Assembly (NCBI RefSeq): GCF_900168115.1
Contig: NZ_FUZC01000009.1
Span: 62,001-126,000 of the forward strand
Direction of reading: 5' to 3'
DNA length: 64,000 nucleotides
Origin: Salegentibacter salinarum
Lineage (GTDB): Bacteria > Bacteroidota > Bacteroidia > Flavobacteriales > Flavobacteriaceae
The notes below the pieces were generated by a model that ran no database searches, had not been told where the DNA came from, and was given only the letters and a program-made list of their open reading frames with translations. Position numbers and translations under genes: made by a program. Shown here piece by piece: positions 8,215 to 15,448 of this stretch (its first letter is position 1; each line of letters opens with the position of its first letter).

Positions 8215-9660
8215 TTAATTCTCTTTATCGGTTAATTCTACGAATGGTCTTTTCTTATTATCGTAGGTAATTTGCATATTAACCTTTTTCTGATCTTCTA
8301 CTAATTCCTGCGCTTTCTGTGGCTCAATAATTTTTCCTTGATAATAAAAAGTTGCACCATCGGCTAATAGTTTTTTATAAGTTGGTGGAGCAGGAGGTGG
8401 CGGAGGAAGAATTTCAAATTTTGATGGCACAGCACTTTTCTTTTGCTCCACGGTCATTAATCTTAAGATTTTATTAATCTGATTCAGATCTTTTTGCTTA
8501 ATTATCCCGGTTTCATTTAAATCCCCGATGATTTTGTTATACTCGGCGATCATTTCAGGTGTGGCTTTTGGATCTTCAACCACTTCTATAATTTCTATTT
8601 CTGGAAAACTTTCTGCAGTTTTTTTCTGCTCTGGAGACATTACTTTATAAATATCGCTCATCCTGTCATAATCATTAATTTCTTGAGACTTATCTCCTGT
8701 TGAATTATATGAACTAGCCAGTCTGTTGTACTCTCTTATCATTTCTGGTGTGGCTTTCTCCAAGGGTTGATTCTGAGCAGTAGGATCACTATTGGGTTTT
8801 TCCAGTTCTTCTTTTGTGCTGCAACTGTAGATCAGTATTCCAAGTAATGGCAAAAGAAGTAAACTCTTTGCCCAAATTGTTTTTTTTGATGTTTGTGTTT
8901 TCATAACTGTAAAACGTTTTTTGATTGATGAATAATTAATAGGATTTACAAGGTCACTATGTAAATGTCCCGATGAAAATGATAATAATGTGGTTTGATA
9001 TCCTGCGGTTTGTATTCCTTTTTTAAGGACTTCCCTGTCTGCCAGGAATTCGTGATTGAGTTTAATGTAATCTTTTAAGAAGATGATTAGCGGATTTATC
9101 CAGAATACAATTTGCAGGAATTCCACAATAAGAATATCGAGACTATGTTTTTGTTTCGCGTGTGCTTCCTCATGTATAATCACCTCCTTTGGAATTTTCT
9201 TCTCCTTGTATTCCCTTCTATTTAAAAAAATATAATTGAAGAAGGTATGAGGGTCAACTTTCTCCTGCAGAAGTATTCTCGTAGAGTTTTCCTTCTTTAT
9301 CTTCGGATTTGTTTTAATCTTTAATAGTAATTCTCTGAGGTTTCTGATAAATTTTATGCTGAAGAAAATCACTCCCAATGCATAGATGGTCCACAGGATA
9401 AAAAGAAGATTGTCTTCAAAAGAGTTGCTTTCTGATGCTGAAGTTTCTTCGGAAAGTTGAAACAAGACAGGATCAAAACTTTCGGAAACGGGTTCAACGT
9501 ACGTGGTAATTGTAATCAAAGGGATGCCGATGGAAGCTATTATTGCAAATAGTAAATAAAAACGTTTAAACGTATGCATATTCTCCTTTTCAAGAAGCAA
9601 CTTGTAAAAAAGAAGCAGAGTAGCTAGGATAGCTACAGATTTTAAGATGTACCACTCCAT
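8215..9660 (-). CDS. M56 family (BlaR1/MecR1-like) membrane metallopeptidase sensor
   Basis: A 481-residue sensor protease. Predicted helices lie at about 5-23, 34-55, 84-106 and 172-196, with another at 264-280. The zinc motif HEEAH is at 163-167, and HEFLADRE (203-210) holds the third ligand. In BlaR1 systems this domain senses a signal and triggers loss of the BlaI repressor. The penicillin-binding domain of BlaR1 is absent. The C-terminal part instead carries two copies of an ATPEMIxEYN module (about 303-352 and 366-412), a proline-rich linker (419-426) and a short final domain. It follows the BlaI gene with a 2-base gap. No beta-lactamase gene is near, so the signal is unknown. Confidence 0.85.
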   Translation of the reverse strand: MEWYILKSVAILATLLLFYKLLLEKENMHTFKRFYLLFAIIASIGIPLITITTYVEPVSESFDPVLFQLSEETSASESNSFEDNLLFILWTIYALGVIFFSIKFIRNLRELLLKIKTNPKIKKENSTRILLQEKVDPHTFFNYIFLNRREYKEKKIPKEVIIHEEAHAKQKHSLDILIVEFLQIVFWINPLIIFLKDYIKLNHEFLADREVLKKGIQTAGYQTTLLSFSSGHLHSDLVNPINYSSIKKRFTVMKTQTSKKTIWAKSLLLLPLLGILIYSCSTKEELEKPNSDPTAQNQPLEKATPEMIREYNRLASSYNSTGDKSQEINDYDRMSDIYKVMSPEQKKTAESFPEIEIIEVVEDPKATPEMIAEYNKIIGDLNETGIIKQKDLNQINKILRLMTVEQKKSAVPSKFEILPPPPPAPPTYKKLLADGATFYYQGKIIEPQKAQELVEDQKKVNMQITYDNKKRPFVELTDKEN

Positions 9661-9662
9661 AA

Positions 9663-10028
9663 CTACTTGTTTTTTATTTCTTTATCTATTAATTTCTTTA
9701 AGTCTTCTAATTCTTCCTTGCTGAGATTTGCTTCTTTTGTGAAAAATGAAGCAAACTGGGAGGCGCTGTCATTGAAAAAATTCTTAATAATTCCATTAAA
9801 CTGTTTGGAGAAATAATCCTTTTTCTTTACCAGCGGAAAATATTCACGGGAACGGCCATATTGCTTATAATCCACAAAATTTTTGTCCTGCATTCTCTTT
9901 AATAGGGTAGCGATAGTTGTAGGTGCGGGTTTAGGATCCGGATAGGCTTCTATAAGATCTTTCATAAAAGCTCTTTCCTGTTTCCAGAGAATTTGCATTA
10001 ACTGTTCTTCAGATTTTGAAAGATTCAT
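9663..10028 (-). CDS. BlaI/MecI/CopY family transcriptional repressor
   Basis: A 121-residue winged-helix repressor of the BlaI/MecI family. Family marks are the N-terminal SEEQLMQILWKQ segment, the recognition-helix region PAPTTIATLLKRMQDKNFV, the YFPLVKK wing and a helical dimerisation C-terminus. Cleavage by the neighbouring M56 protease would normally relieve repression. It is the first gene of a two-gene unit and lies downstream of three operator-like boxes that overlap its promoter, implying autoregulation. Confidence 0.9.
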   Translation of the reverse strand: MNLSKSEEQLMQILWKQERAFMKDLIEAYPDPKPAPTTIATLLKRMQDKNFVDYKQYGRSREYFPLVKKKDYFSKQFNGIIKNFFNDSASQFASFFTKEANLSKEELEDLKKLIDKEIKNK

Positions 10029-10032
10029 ATTT

Positions 10033-10091
10033 CTACAAGTTTAGATTGTTGTCTACAAATGTAGAATAAAATTTTAATTCTACAAGTATAG
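10033..10091 (-). promoter_or_regulatory. BlaI-type operator cluster overlapping a -33/-7 promoter
   Basis: Three related 12-base boxes start with CTACAA: 10033-10044, 10053-10064 and 10080-10091. The middle one is a perfect inverted repeat, CTACA-aa-TGTAG, matching the TACA/TGTA half-sites known for BlaI/MecI operators; the outer two are degenerate on the right arm. Read on the minus strand, TACATTTG (10056-10063) matches the Bacteroidetes -7 consensus TAnnTTTG, and a TTG (10083-10085) lies 19 bases upstream as the -33. Repressor binding to the middle and outer boxes would cover the promoter. Confidence 0.75.
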
Positions 10092-10187
10092 AATAAAGAT
10101 TTCTTTCAAACCTGTTTTAATTATTAAAAATCTCAAGAGAAGCTTATAAGGAGAACCTGTATATTCGCGAGCTAATTATTATATGTC

Positions 10188-10769
10188 ATGAATCTGGAAA
10201 GGGAATTATTAAAAAGGAGTGACTCAACTTGTGAGTTATGTGGAAATACAGAAAACTTAGATTTATATACTTATGAAAACTTCCCGGGCGCGGAGTCTGA
10301 AGCAAGTTTTGTGATTTGTTCGGTTTGTAAAGTGCAATTTGAAGATCCTGAAAAAGTAGTTCCAAATCACTGGCGCTGCCTTAATGATTCAATGTGGAGT
10401 ACGGTTCCAGCTGTTCAGGTTACTGCATTTCAGATGCTCACCCGACTAAAAAATGAAAGCTGGCCACAGGATTTGCTGGATATGATGTATATGGAGGAGG
10501 AACTAAAAACCTTTGCTAAATCCCAGATGGTTTCCGAAGAAAATACCACTTCAGAAATTGTTCATAAAGATAGTAATGGAGCGGTTATTGAAGCCGGGGA
10601 TACAGTGGTGCTCACTAAAGATCTAAACGTAAAAGGGAGTAGCTTAACTGCTAAACGCGGAACAGCCGTTCGCCGGGTTTCTTTAGTGCACGATAATCCC
10701 GAGCAAATTGAAGGAAAAGTTGAAGGGCAACAAATTGTGATTCTAACCAAATTTGTAAAGAAAGTTTAG
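10188..10769 (+). CDS. PhnA-domain zinc-ribbon protein
   Basis: A 193-residue protein with an N-terminal zinc ribbon (Cys15, Cys18, Cys44, Cys47) and a C-terminal PhnA domain (about 120-193: DSNGAVIEAGDTVVLTKDL and later residues). The name comes from proximity to phosphonate genes in Escherichia coli. No phosphonate gene is near here, and the role of the family is not established. The middle segment (50-118) is longer than in E. coli PhnA. TATATTCG at 10160-10167, 20 bases before the start, is a possible -7 element; no -33 TTG is visible. Confidence 0.85.
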   Translation: MNLERELLKRSDSTCELCGNTENLDLYTYENFPGAESEASFVICSVCKVQFEDPEKVVPNHWRCLNDSMWSTVPAVQVTAFQMLTRLKNESWPQDLLDMMYMEEELKTFAKSQMVSEENTTSEIVHKDSNGAVIEAGDTVVLTKDLNVKGSSLTAKRGTAVRRVSLVHDNPEQIEGKVEGQQIVILTKFVKKV

Positions 10770-10770
10770 C

Positions 10771-11469
10771 CTATTGGCTTACAACCTCTTTTCGCTCATC
10801 GCTTTCTACTATCCCGTCACGTAGACGGATTACCCGGTGGGCGTGGTCTGCAACTTCCTCTTCGTGGGTAACCAAAATTACGGTGTTTCCTGCAGCGTGG
10901 ATTTCATCAAAAAGATGCATAATTTCTAAGGAAGTTTTTGAATCCAGGTTTCCGGTAGGTTCATCGGCCAGAATTATGGATGGCTTATTTACTAAAGCTC
11001 TTCCCACGGCAACTCTCTGGCGTTGCCCACCCGAAAGCTGGTTAGGTTTATGATCCATTCTGTCTCCAAGTCCTACTTCTGTTAAAACCGCTTCTGCACG
11101 CTTAATCCGGTCGGCTTTACTGTAACCGGCATAAATCATTGGCAAAGCCACATTTTCAAGTGCAGTGGTTCGGGGAAGCAGGTTAAAAGTTTGAAAAACA
11201 AAACCGATTTCTTTATTCCTAATTTCAGCAAGTTCATCATCACTCATCTGGCTCACATCTTTTCCATTCAGAATATAGTGCCCTGAAGTGGGAGTGTCAA
11301 GACAACCCAGTAAGTTCATTAAAGTAGATTTTCCGGAACCGGAGGGTCCCATAATTGCAACATATTCACCACGATCTATATCGAGATCGATTCCTTTTAA
11401 AACTTTTACGGTTTCATTTCCTAACGGAAAATCCCTGGTAATTTGCCTGATTTCAATGACTTTACTCAT
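10771..11469 (-). CDS. LolD/MacB-type ABC transporter ATP-binding protein
   Basis: A 232-residue ABC ATPase with Walker [10 protein letters not shown] (41-49), Q-loop near 93, signature LSGGQ (145-149) and Walker B IILADE (165-170). The [12 protein letters not shown] segment is typical of the LolD/MacB/FtsE group, which powers mechanotransmission or lipoprotein release. No permease gene is adjacent, so its partner must lie elsewhere. It ends 1 base beyond the stop of the convergent PhnA-domain gene. Confidence 0.88.
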   Translation of the reverse strand: MSKVIEIRQITRDFPLGNETVKVLKGIDLDIDRGEYVAIMGPSGSGKSTLMNLLGCLDTPTSGHYILNGKDVSQMSDDELAEIRNKEIGFVFQTFNLLPRTTALENVALPMIYAGYSKADRIKRAEAVLTEVGLGDRMDHKPNQLSGGQRQRVAVGRALVNKPSIILADEPTGNLDSKTSLEIMHLFDEIHAAGNTVILVTHEEEVADHAHRVIRLRDGIVESDERKEVVSQ

Positions 11470-11514
11470 GCAGAAATAATTTTGTGCTTATAGGACGCCT
11501 ATTTGTACGTTTTG

Positions 11515-12339
11515 TTACAACCTGATTTTAAAATGCTGCCTTGCCTGTTCTTTTCTAAAAAATACGAGTCCCAGGAAAAAGGTATCAATCGTTACTCTTA
11601 CCTGGGGATGCGCTTTAATTTCCTCCCAGGCAGCTTCCATTCCCGGCGACCAGTGAATATCATCTAACACAAAAATCGAATTATTATGAGCGGTGGGTAA
11701 TAATTGATGGAAATATTTTAAGGTCGCTTCCTTTGTGTGATGCCCGTCGAAATATATAAGGTCGAAAGTGGTTTGTTGTTCGATTCTCTGTAAATCTTTT
11801 GAGCCTTCGGTTTTACTTTTTTCCTCAGGTTCGGTTATAATTTTTGAAAGAATTTCTTCAAACTCCCCGACAATAAGGTTTATATTTTTAATACCGAATT
11901 TTTTCAATTGTTCCCGCGCCACATTAGCGGTTTGTGGGCAACCTTCAATACTGATTAAGTTACTTTTCTTATTTGCAGCCAGAGCAGCGGCACCAATTCC
12001 CAGGGAAGTACCTAATTCAAGATTATTTTTACAGCCTAAATAATTAACCAAACGAAATAAAAACCTGGCTCTTTTCTTCGGAATTCCCACATTTATAGCA
12101 ATCGCCGAAACGGTACGGCGGTTGGAGGTAAATACCTTGCTTCCCGCACCGAAATCGGTCACCTGAATAGTGGTATTATTTTTCCGAAGATCTTTTCGGT
12201 ATTGCTTTAACAGCTTATATTCTTTGTATTTCTTTTTATCATAAAAACAATTCGTCACCAAATCATATACAAACGGTGAGTGTAACCCGTGTTGATTCTG
12301 GGATTTTAATAGAAATTTTATGTAGGATTTTAATTGCAA
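11515..12339 (-). CDS. Class I SAM-dependent methyltransferase (O-methyltransferase-like)
   Basis: A 274-residue protein. An N-terminal segment (NQHGLHSPFVYDLVTNCFY) typical of a Bacteroidetes methyltransferase family precedes a Rossmann domain with motif I LELGTSLGIGAAAL, the ISIEG segment, and FDLIYFDGHHTKEAT, which resembles the metal/SAM loop of class I O-methyltransferases. The substrate is not evident. It lies 45 bases upstream of the LolD-like gene on the same strand. The 274-base gap upstream holds a palindromic element. Confidence 0.75.
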   Translation of the reverse strand: MQLKSYIKFLLKSQNQHGLHSPFVYDLVTNCFYDKKKYKEYKLLKQYRKDLRKNNTTIQVTDFGAGSKVFTSNRRTVSAIAINVGIPKKRARFLFRLVNYLGCKNNLELGTSLGIGAAALAANKKSNLISIEGCPQTANVAREQLKKFGIKNINLIVGEFEEILSKIITEPEEKSKTEGSKDLQRIEQQTTFDLIYFDGHHTKEATLKYFHQLLPTAHNNSIFVLDDIHWSPGMEAAWEEIKAHPQVRVTIDTFFLGLVFFRKEQARQHFKIRL

Positions 12340-12378
12340 CTTTCAGTTCATAGTTTAGTTAGTCTGACGCGTATTATT

Positions 12379-12460
12379 TTCGTCAAGCTGAACTGGTTTC
12401 AGCTTCTAACGTGATTTGAGTAACTCATCTTAGATCCTGAAATAAATTCGGGATGACGAA
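12379..12460. repeat. Palindromic intergenic element with TTCGTCA/TGACGAA ends
   Basis: An 82-base element with perfect 7-base terminal inverted repeats, TTCGTCA (12379-12385) and TGACGAA (12454-12460). It contains two hairpins: AAGCTGAA/TTCAGCTT (12385-12392 with 12398-12405) and ATCCTGAA/TTCGGGAT (12434-12441 with 12447-12454, one wobble). This is the clearest copy of the family in the window. The rest of 12340-12613 shows no gene. Confidence 0.75.
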
Positions 12461-12613
12461 TTAAAGCAACTTTCTGACTAATAATAAATTTCTTTTCTTC
12501 CTAGATCGTATTGAATTCTGATGCCTTTTGTTTCAATCATTGCCAATTATGACAAACACCCGAAAAGTGAGGCAAGTGCAGAGCCCAAGCTACTACCCAC
12601 TGCCAACTGCAAC

Positions 12614-14485
12614 CTACTCCGCCTTCGCACCAAGTTCAAACCAGCGTTCGGTTTTTTCTTCTATCTGGTCTTCTATTTTTTTAAGTTCAACTGAATTTTC
12701 GGCTACTTTTTCTCCGCTGAGGTCCTGGAGGAATTTTTGCTGAATTTCCTCTTTTTTCTTCTCGAGTCTGGCGATTTCTTTTTCCAGCTTACCGAATTCC
12801 TTCTGTTCGTTGTAACTTAATTTACTGCCAGAACTGGTCTTTTTCCAGTCTTTTTTATTGTCTTTTTGGTCGGTAGATTGGGTTTCCTCTTTAACTTCCG
12901 CAGTAGCGCTTTCTTCATATTCACGGTAATCGCTATAATTACCGGGGAAATCCTGAACTTCGGCATTTCCCTGGAATACGAACAGGTGATCTACGATCTT
13001 ATCCATAAAATACCTGTCGTGGGAAACCACTACCAAACAACCCGGAAAGTCCAGTAGGAAGCTTTCCAGCACGTTTAAAGTAACAATATCAAGATCGTTG
13101 GTAGGTTCATCGAGGATTAGAAAATTGGGATTTTGAATAAGCACTGTACACAGGTAAAGTCGTTTTCGTTCACCCCCACTTAGTTTTTCAACAAAATCGT
13201 ATTGTTTTTTACGATCGAATAAAAAGCGTTCCAGAAGCTGTTGTGCAGAAATTTGCCGACCTTTTTTCAGGGGAATATATTCTCCAAACTCCCGAATTAC
13301 TTCGATAACTTTCTGCCCTGGTTTAATGGTGATTCCTGCCTGGGTATAATACCCGAATTTTATGGTCTCGCCTATAACTACTTTTCCGTTATCAGGTTTT
13401 ATCGCTCCGGTGAGAATGTTTAGAAAAGTCGATTTTCCAGTTCCATTTTTACCAATAATTCCAATACGTTCGCCGCGTTTAAAATTATAGCTGAAATTTT
13501 TCAGTAACTCATTTTCTTCAAAAGACTTCCCGATATTGTGCAGCTCTACGATTTTACTGCCCATTCGCTCCATATTGAGTTCCAGCTGAATTTCGTGATC
13601 CTGGCGACGTTTGTGGGCTCGATCTTTAATATCCTGGAAATCGTCTATCCTAGATTTGGATTTAGTGGTACGCGCTTTGGGCTGACGGCGCATCCAATCC
13701 AGTTCTTTTTTATAGAGTTGTTTGGCTTTTTCGGTATTTGTGGCTTCCTGCGCCATTCGCGCATCTTTTTTATCAAGATAATAGCCGTAATTTCCTTTGT
13801 AGGTGTATAACTGCCCGTGATCTAATTCTACTATTTCATTACAAACACGTTCCAGGAAATATCTGTCGTGTGTGACCATGAAAATGGTGAAATTCTCTTT
13901 TTTAAAATATTCTTCCAGCCACTCGATCATATCCAGATCCAGGTGGTTGGTAGGCTCATCCATGATGATGAAATTTGGCTTTTGCAGCAGCATAACCGTA
14001 AGGGCCAAACGCTTTTTTTGTCCGCCGGAAAGATATTTCACTTCTTTAGAAAGATCGTCCAGCTTCAGTTTGAACAGAATTTGTTTGTACTGGGTTTCAA
14101 AATCCCAGGCCTGGGCGGCATCCATTTCTTCAAAAGCCTTTTGATATGCATCAGCATCATCGGGATTTTTAAGCGCTTTTTCGTATCGGTTTATAATATT
14201 CAGAATTTCATTATCTGAAGAAAATATGGTTTCCTCTACCGTTAAATTAGGATCTAAATTAGGTTCCTGCGGAAGAAAAGCGGTGGTGATATCCTTTCTA
14301 TACACCACTTTCCCCGCATCTGGCGAATCGGAGCCTGCCAGGATATTGAGGAGGGAAGTTTTTCCGGTTCCGTTTTTGGCGATAAATCCTACTTTTTGGC
14401 CTTCATTTATTCCGAAGGAAATATCTTCGAATAATACATGTTCACCGTAGGCTTTGGCAATATTTTCTACACTTAAATAATTCAC
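12614..14485 (-). CDS. ABC-F family ATP-binding protein (Uup-like)
   Basis: A 623-residue soluble protein with two ABC domains and no membrane segment. Walker A motifs are AKNGTGKT (36-43) and GKNGTGKST (345-353). Signatures are LSGGQ (152-156) and LSGGE (435-439). Walker B ends in DEPTNHLD and DEPTNDLD. A charged linker (about 238-310) and a C-terminal coiled coil (about 555-620) give the Uup architecture. ABC-F proteins act on ribosomes or DNA rather than as transporters. The final residues differ from antibiotic-resistance ABC-Fs, so a housekeeping role is more likely. It is divergent from wza. Confidence 0.88.
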   Translation of the reverse strand: MNYLSVENIAKAYGEHVLFEDISFGINEGQKVGFIAKNGTGKTSLLNILAGSDSPDAGKVVYRKDITTAFLPQEPNLDPNLTVEETIFSSDNEILNIINRYEKALKNPDDADAYQKAFEEMDAAQAWDFETQYKQILFKLKLDDLSKEVKYLSGGQKKRLALTVMLLQKPNFIIMDEPTNHLDLDMIEWLEEYFKKENFTIFMVTHDRYFLERVCNEIVELDHGQLYTYKGNYGYYLDKKDARMAQEATNTEKAKQLYKKELDWMRRQPKARTTKSKSRIDDFQDIKDRAHKRRQDHEIQLELNMERMGSKIVELHNIGKSFEENELLKNFSYNFKRGERIGIIGKNGTGKSTFLNILTGAIKPDNGKVVIGETIKFGYYTQAGITIKPGQKVIEVIREFGEYIPLKKGRQISAQQLLERFLFDRKKQYDFVEKLSGGERKRLYLCTVLIQNPNFLILDEPTNDLDIVTLNVLESFLLDFPGCLVVVSHDRYFMDKIVDHLFVFQGNAEVQDFPGNYSDYREYEESATAEVKEETQSTDQKDNKKDWKKTSSGSKLSYNEQKEFGKLEKEIARLEKKKEEIQQKFLQDLSGEKVAENSVELKKIEDQIEEKTERWFELGAKAE

Positions 14486-14551
14486 AGACTTGAGTTTTGT
14501 GCAAAATAAAAGGAAAATTGCGACTTAATTTTATTATTAGCCTACAAAAAC

Positions 14552-14559
14552 TATATTTG
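14552..14559 (+). promoter_or_regulatory. Candidate -7 element for the wza-wzc operon
   Basis: TATATTTG matches the Bacteroidetes -7 consensus TAnnTTTG and lies about 90 bases before the wza start. No TTG sits at the ideal -33 distance, so this is a partial match. The intervening leader (14577-14636) contains GC-rich segments that can pair in two alternative ways. Confidence 0.4.
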
Positions 14560-14650
14560 TTAAAACTATCTAAATTAGGATGGTGCCCGGAAGCAAAAAT
14601 GTGCATTGGTCGGGTTATTTTATCCTGATGTCCCGAATCTATAGTGAAAT

Positions 14651-15448
14651 ATGCTAAAGAGATACTATTTAATTCTAATCTTACTGGCGGGAGTTTTAAG
14701 TTTCTCGTCCTGTATTTCTACTAAAAAAACTACTTATCTTCAGGATAACGACGAAAAGCTGGATAGTGTTATTCAAATTCAACAGCTTAAAAAACCATAT
14801 CGTATACAAACCGGAGACCTTTTAAGTATTCGGGTAAAAGCCCTGGACCAGGAATTAGTTGGGATGTTTAACCCGATAGATGAAGCGAACCTTAGTGCAA
14901 CTACTGAAGAACGAGTGTTTTTTGACGGTTTTACGGTAGACGATCACGGGAATATTCGCGTGCCCACTCTTGGCGAGGTTAATGTGTTAGGATATACAGA
15001 AAAGGAGATAAGGGAAAAAATTGAAGGCCTTTTACTGGAGAATTATTTTAAGGAGGAAGCCAATATTTTTGTGACTGTAAAGCTTGCAGGAATCAGGTAT
15101 ACCACCCTGGGCGAAATAGGAACCGGAAGCCAGGTGATTTATAAAGAAAAGGTAACTATAATGGAAGCCGTGGCCAATGCCGGTGGAATTACCGAATATG
15201 GCGATATGGAAAATGTGAAAATTATAAGGCAATATCCCGAGGGCGAAAAAGTTCATCTTATAGACCTAACCGATATTGATGCCACCAAAAGTGAGTATTA
15301 TTACATTCAGCCCAACGACCTTATTTTGGTGAATGCATTACCGCAAAAAGCATTGGGACTGGGAACCACAGGTCTGGAGATATTTAGAACCGGAGTAACC
15401 ATACTCTCATTTATTACAACTACAATCTTATTATTTAGCAGGATTTAA
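14651..15448 (+). CDS. wza: Polysaccharide export outer-membrane lipoprotein (Wza-like)
   Basis: A 265-residue protein with a lipoprotein signal peptide (residues 1-20, lipobox ending at Cys21). A polysaccharide export (Poly_export/Wza) domain covers about 45-140, and an SLBB domain about 150-225. A hydrophobic C-terminal helix (about 246-264) replaces the amphipathic barrel helix of E. coli Wza, as is usual in short Bacteroidetes homologues. It would form the periplasmic/outer-membrane channel for exported polysaccharide. Its stop codon overlaps the ATG of the Wzc-like gene by one base (TAATG), so the two are coupled. Confidence 0.92.
   Translation: MLKRYYLILILLAGVLSFSSCISTKKTTYLQDNDEKLDSVIQIQQLKKPYRIQTGDLLSIRVKALDQELVGMFNPIDEANLSATTEERVFFDGFTVDDHGNIRVPTLGEVNVLGYTEKEIREKIEGLLLENYFKEEANIFVTVKLAGIRYTTLGEIGTGSQVIYKEKVTIMEAVANAGGITEYGDMENVKIIRQYPEGEKVHLIDLTDIDATKSEYYYIQPNDLILVNALPQKALGLGTTGLEIFRTGVTILSFITTTILLFSRI

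Noticed and set aside
9663-10028. Beta-lactam resistance operon
   Set aside because: The sensor lacks a penicillin-binding domain and no beta-lactamase or PBP gene is nearby.
12866-14450. Several plus-strand ORFs opposite the ABC-F gene
   Set aside because: They are antisense shadows of a well-conserved gene, without domains or upstream signals.
12614-14485. Antibiotic-resistance ABC-F protein
   Set aside because: The architecture with a C-terminal coiled coil is that of the general Uup group, and there is no resistance context.
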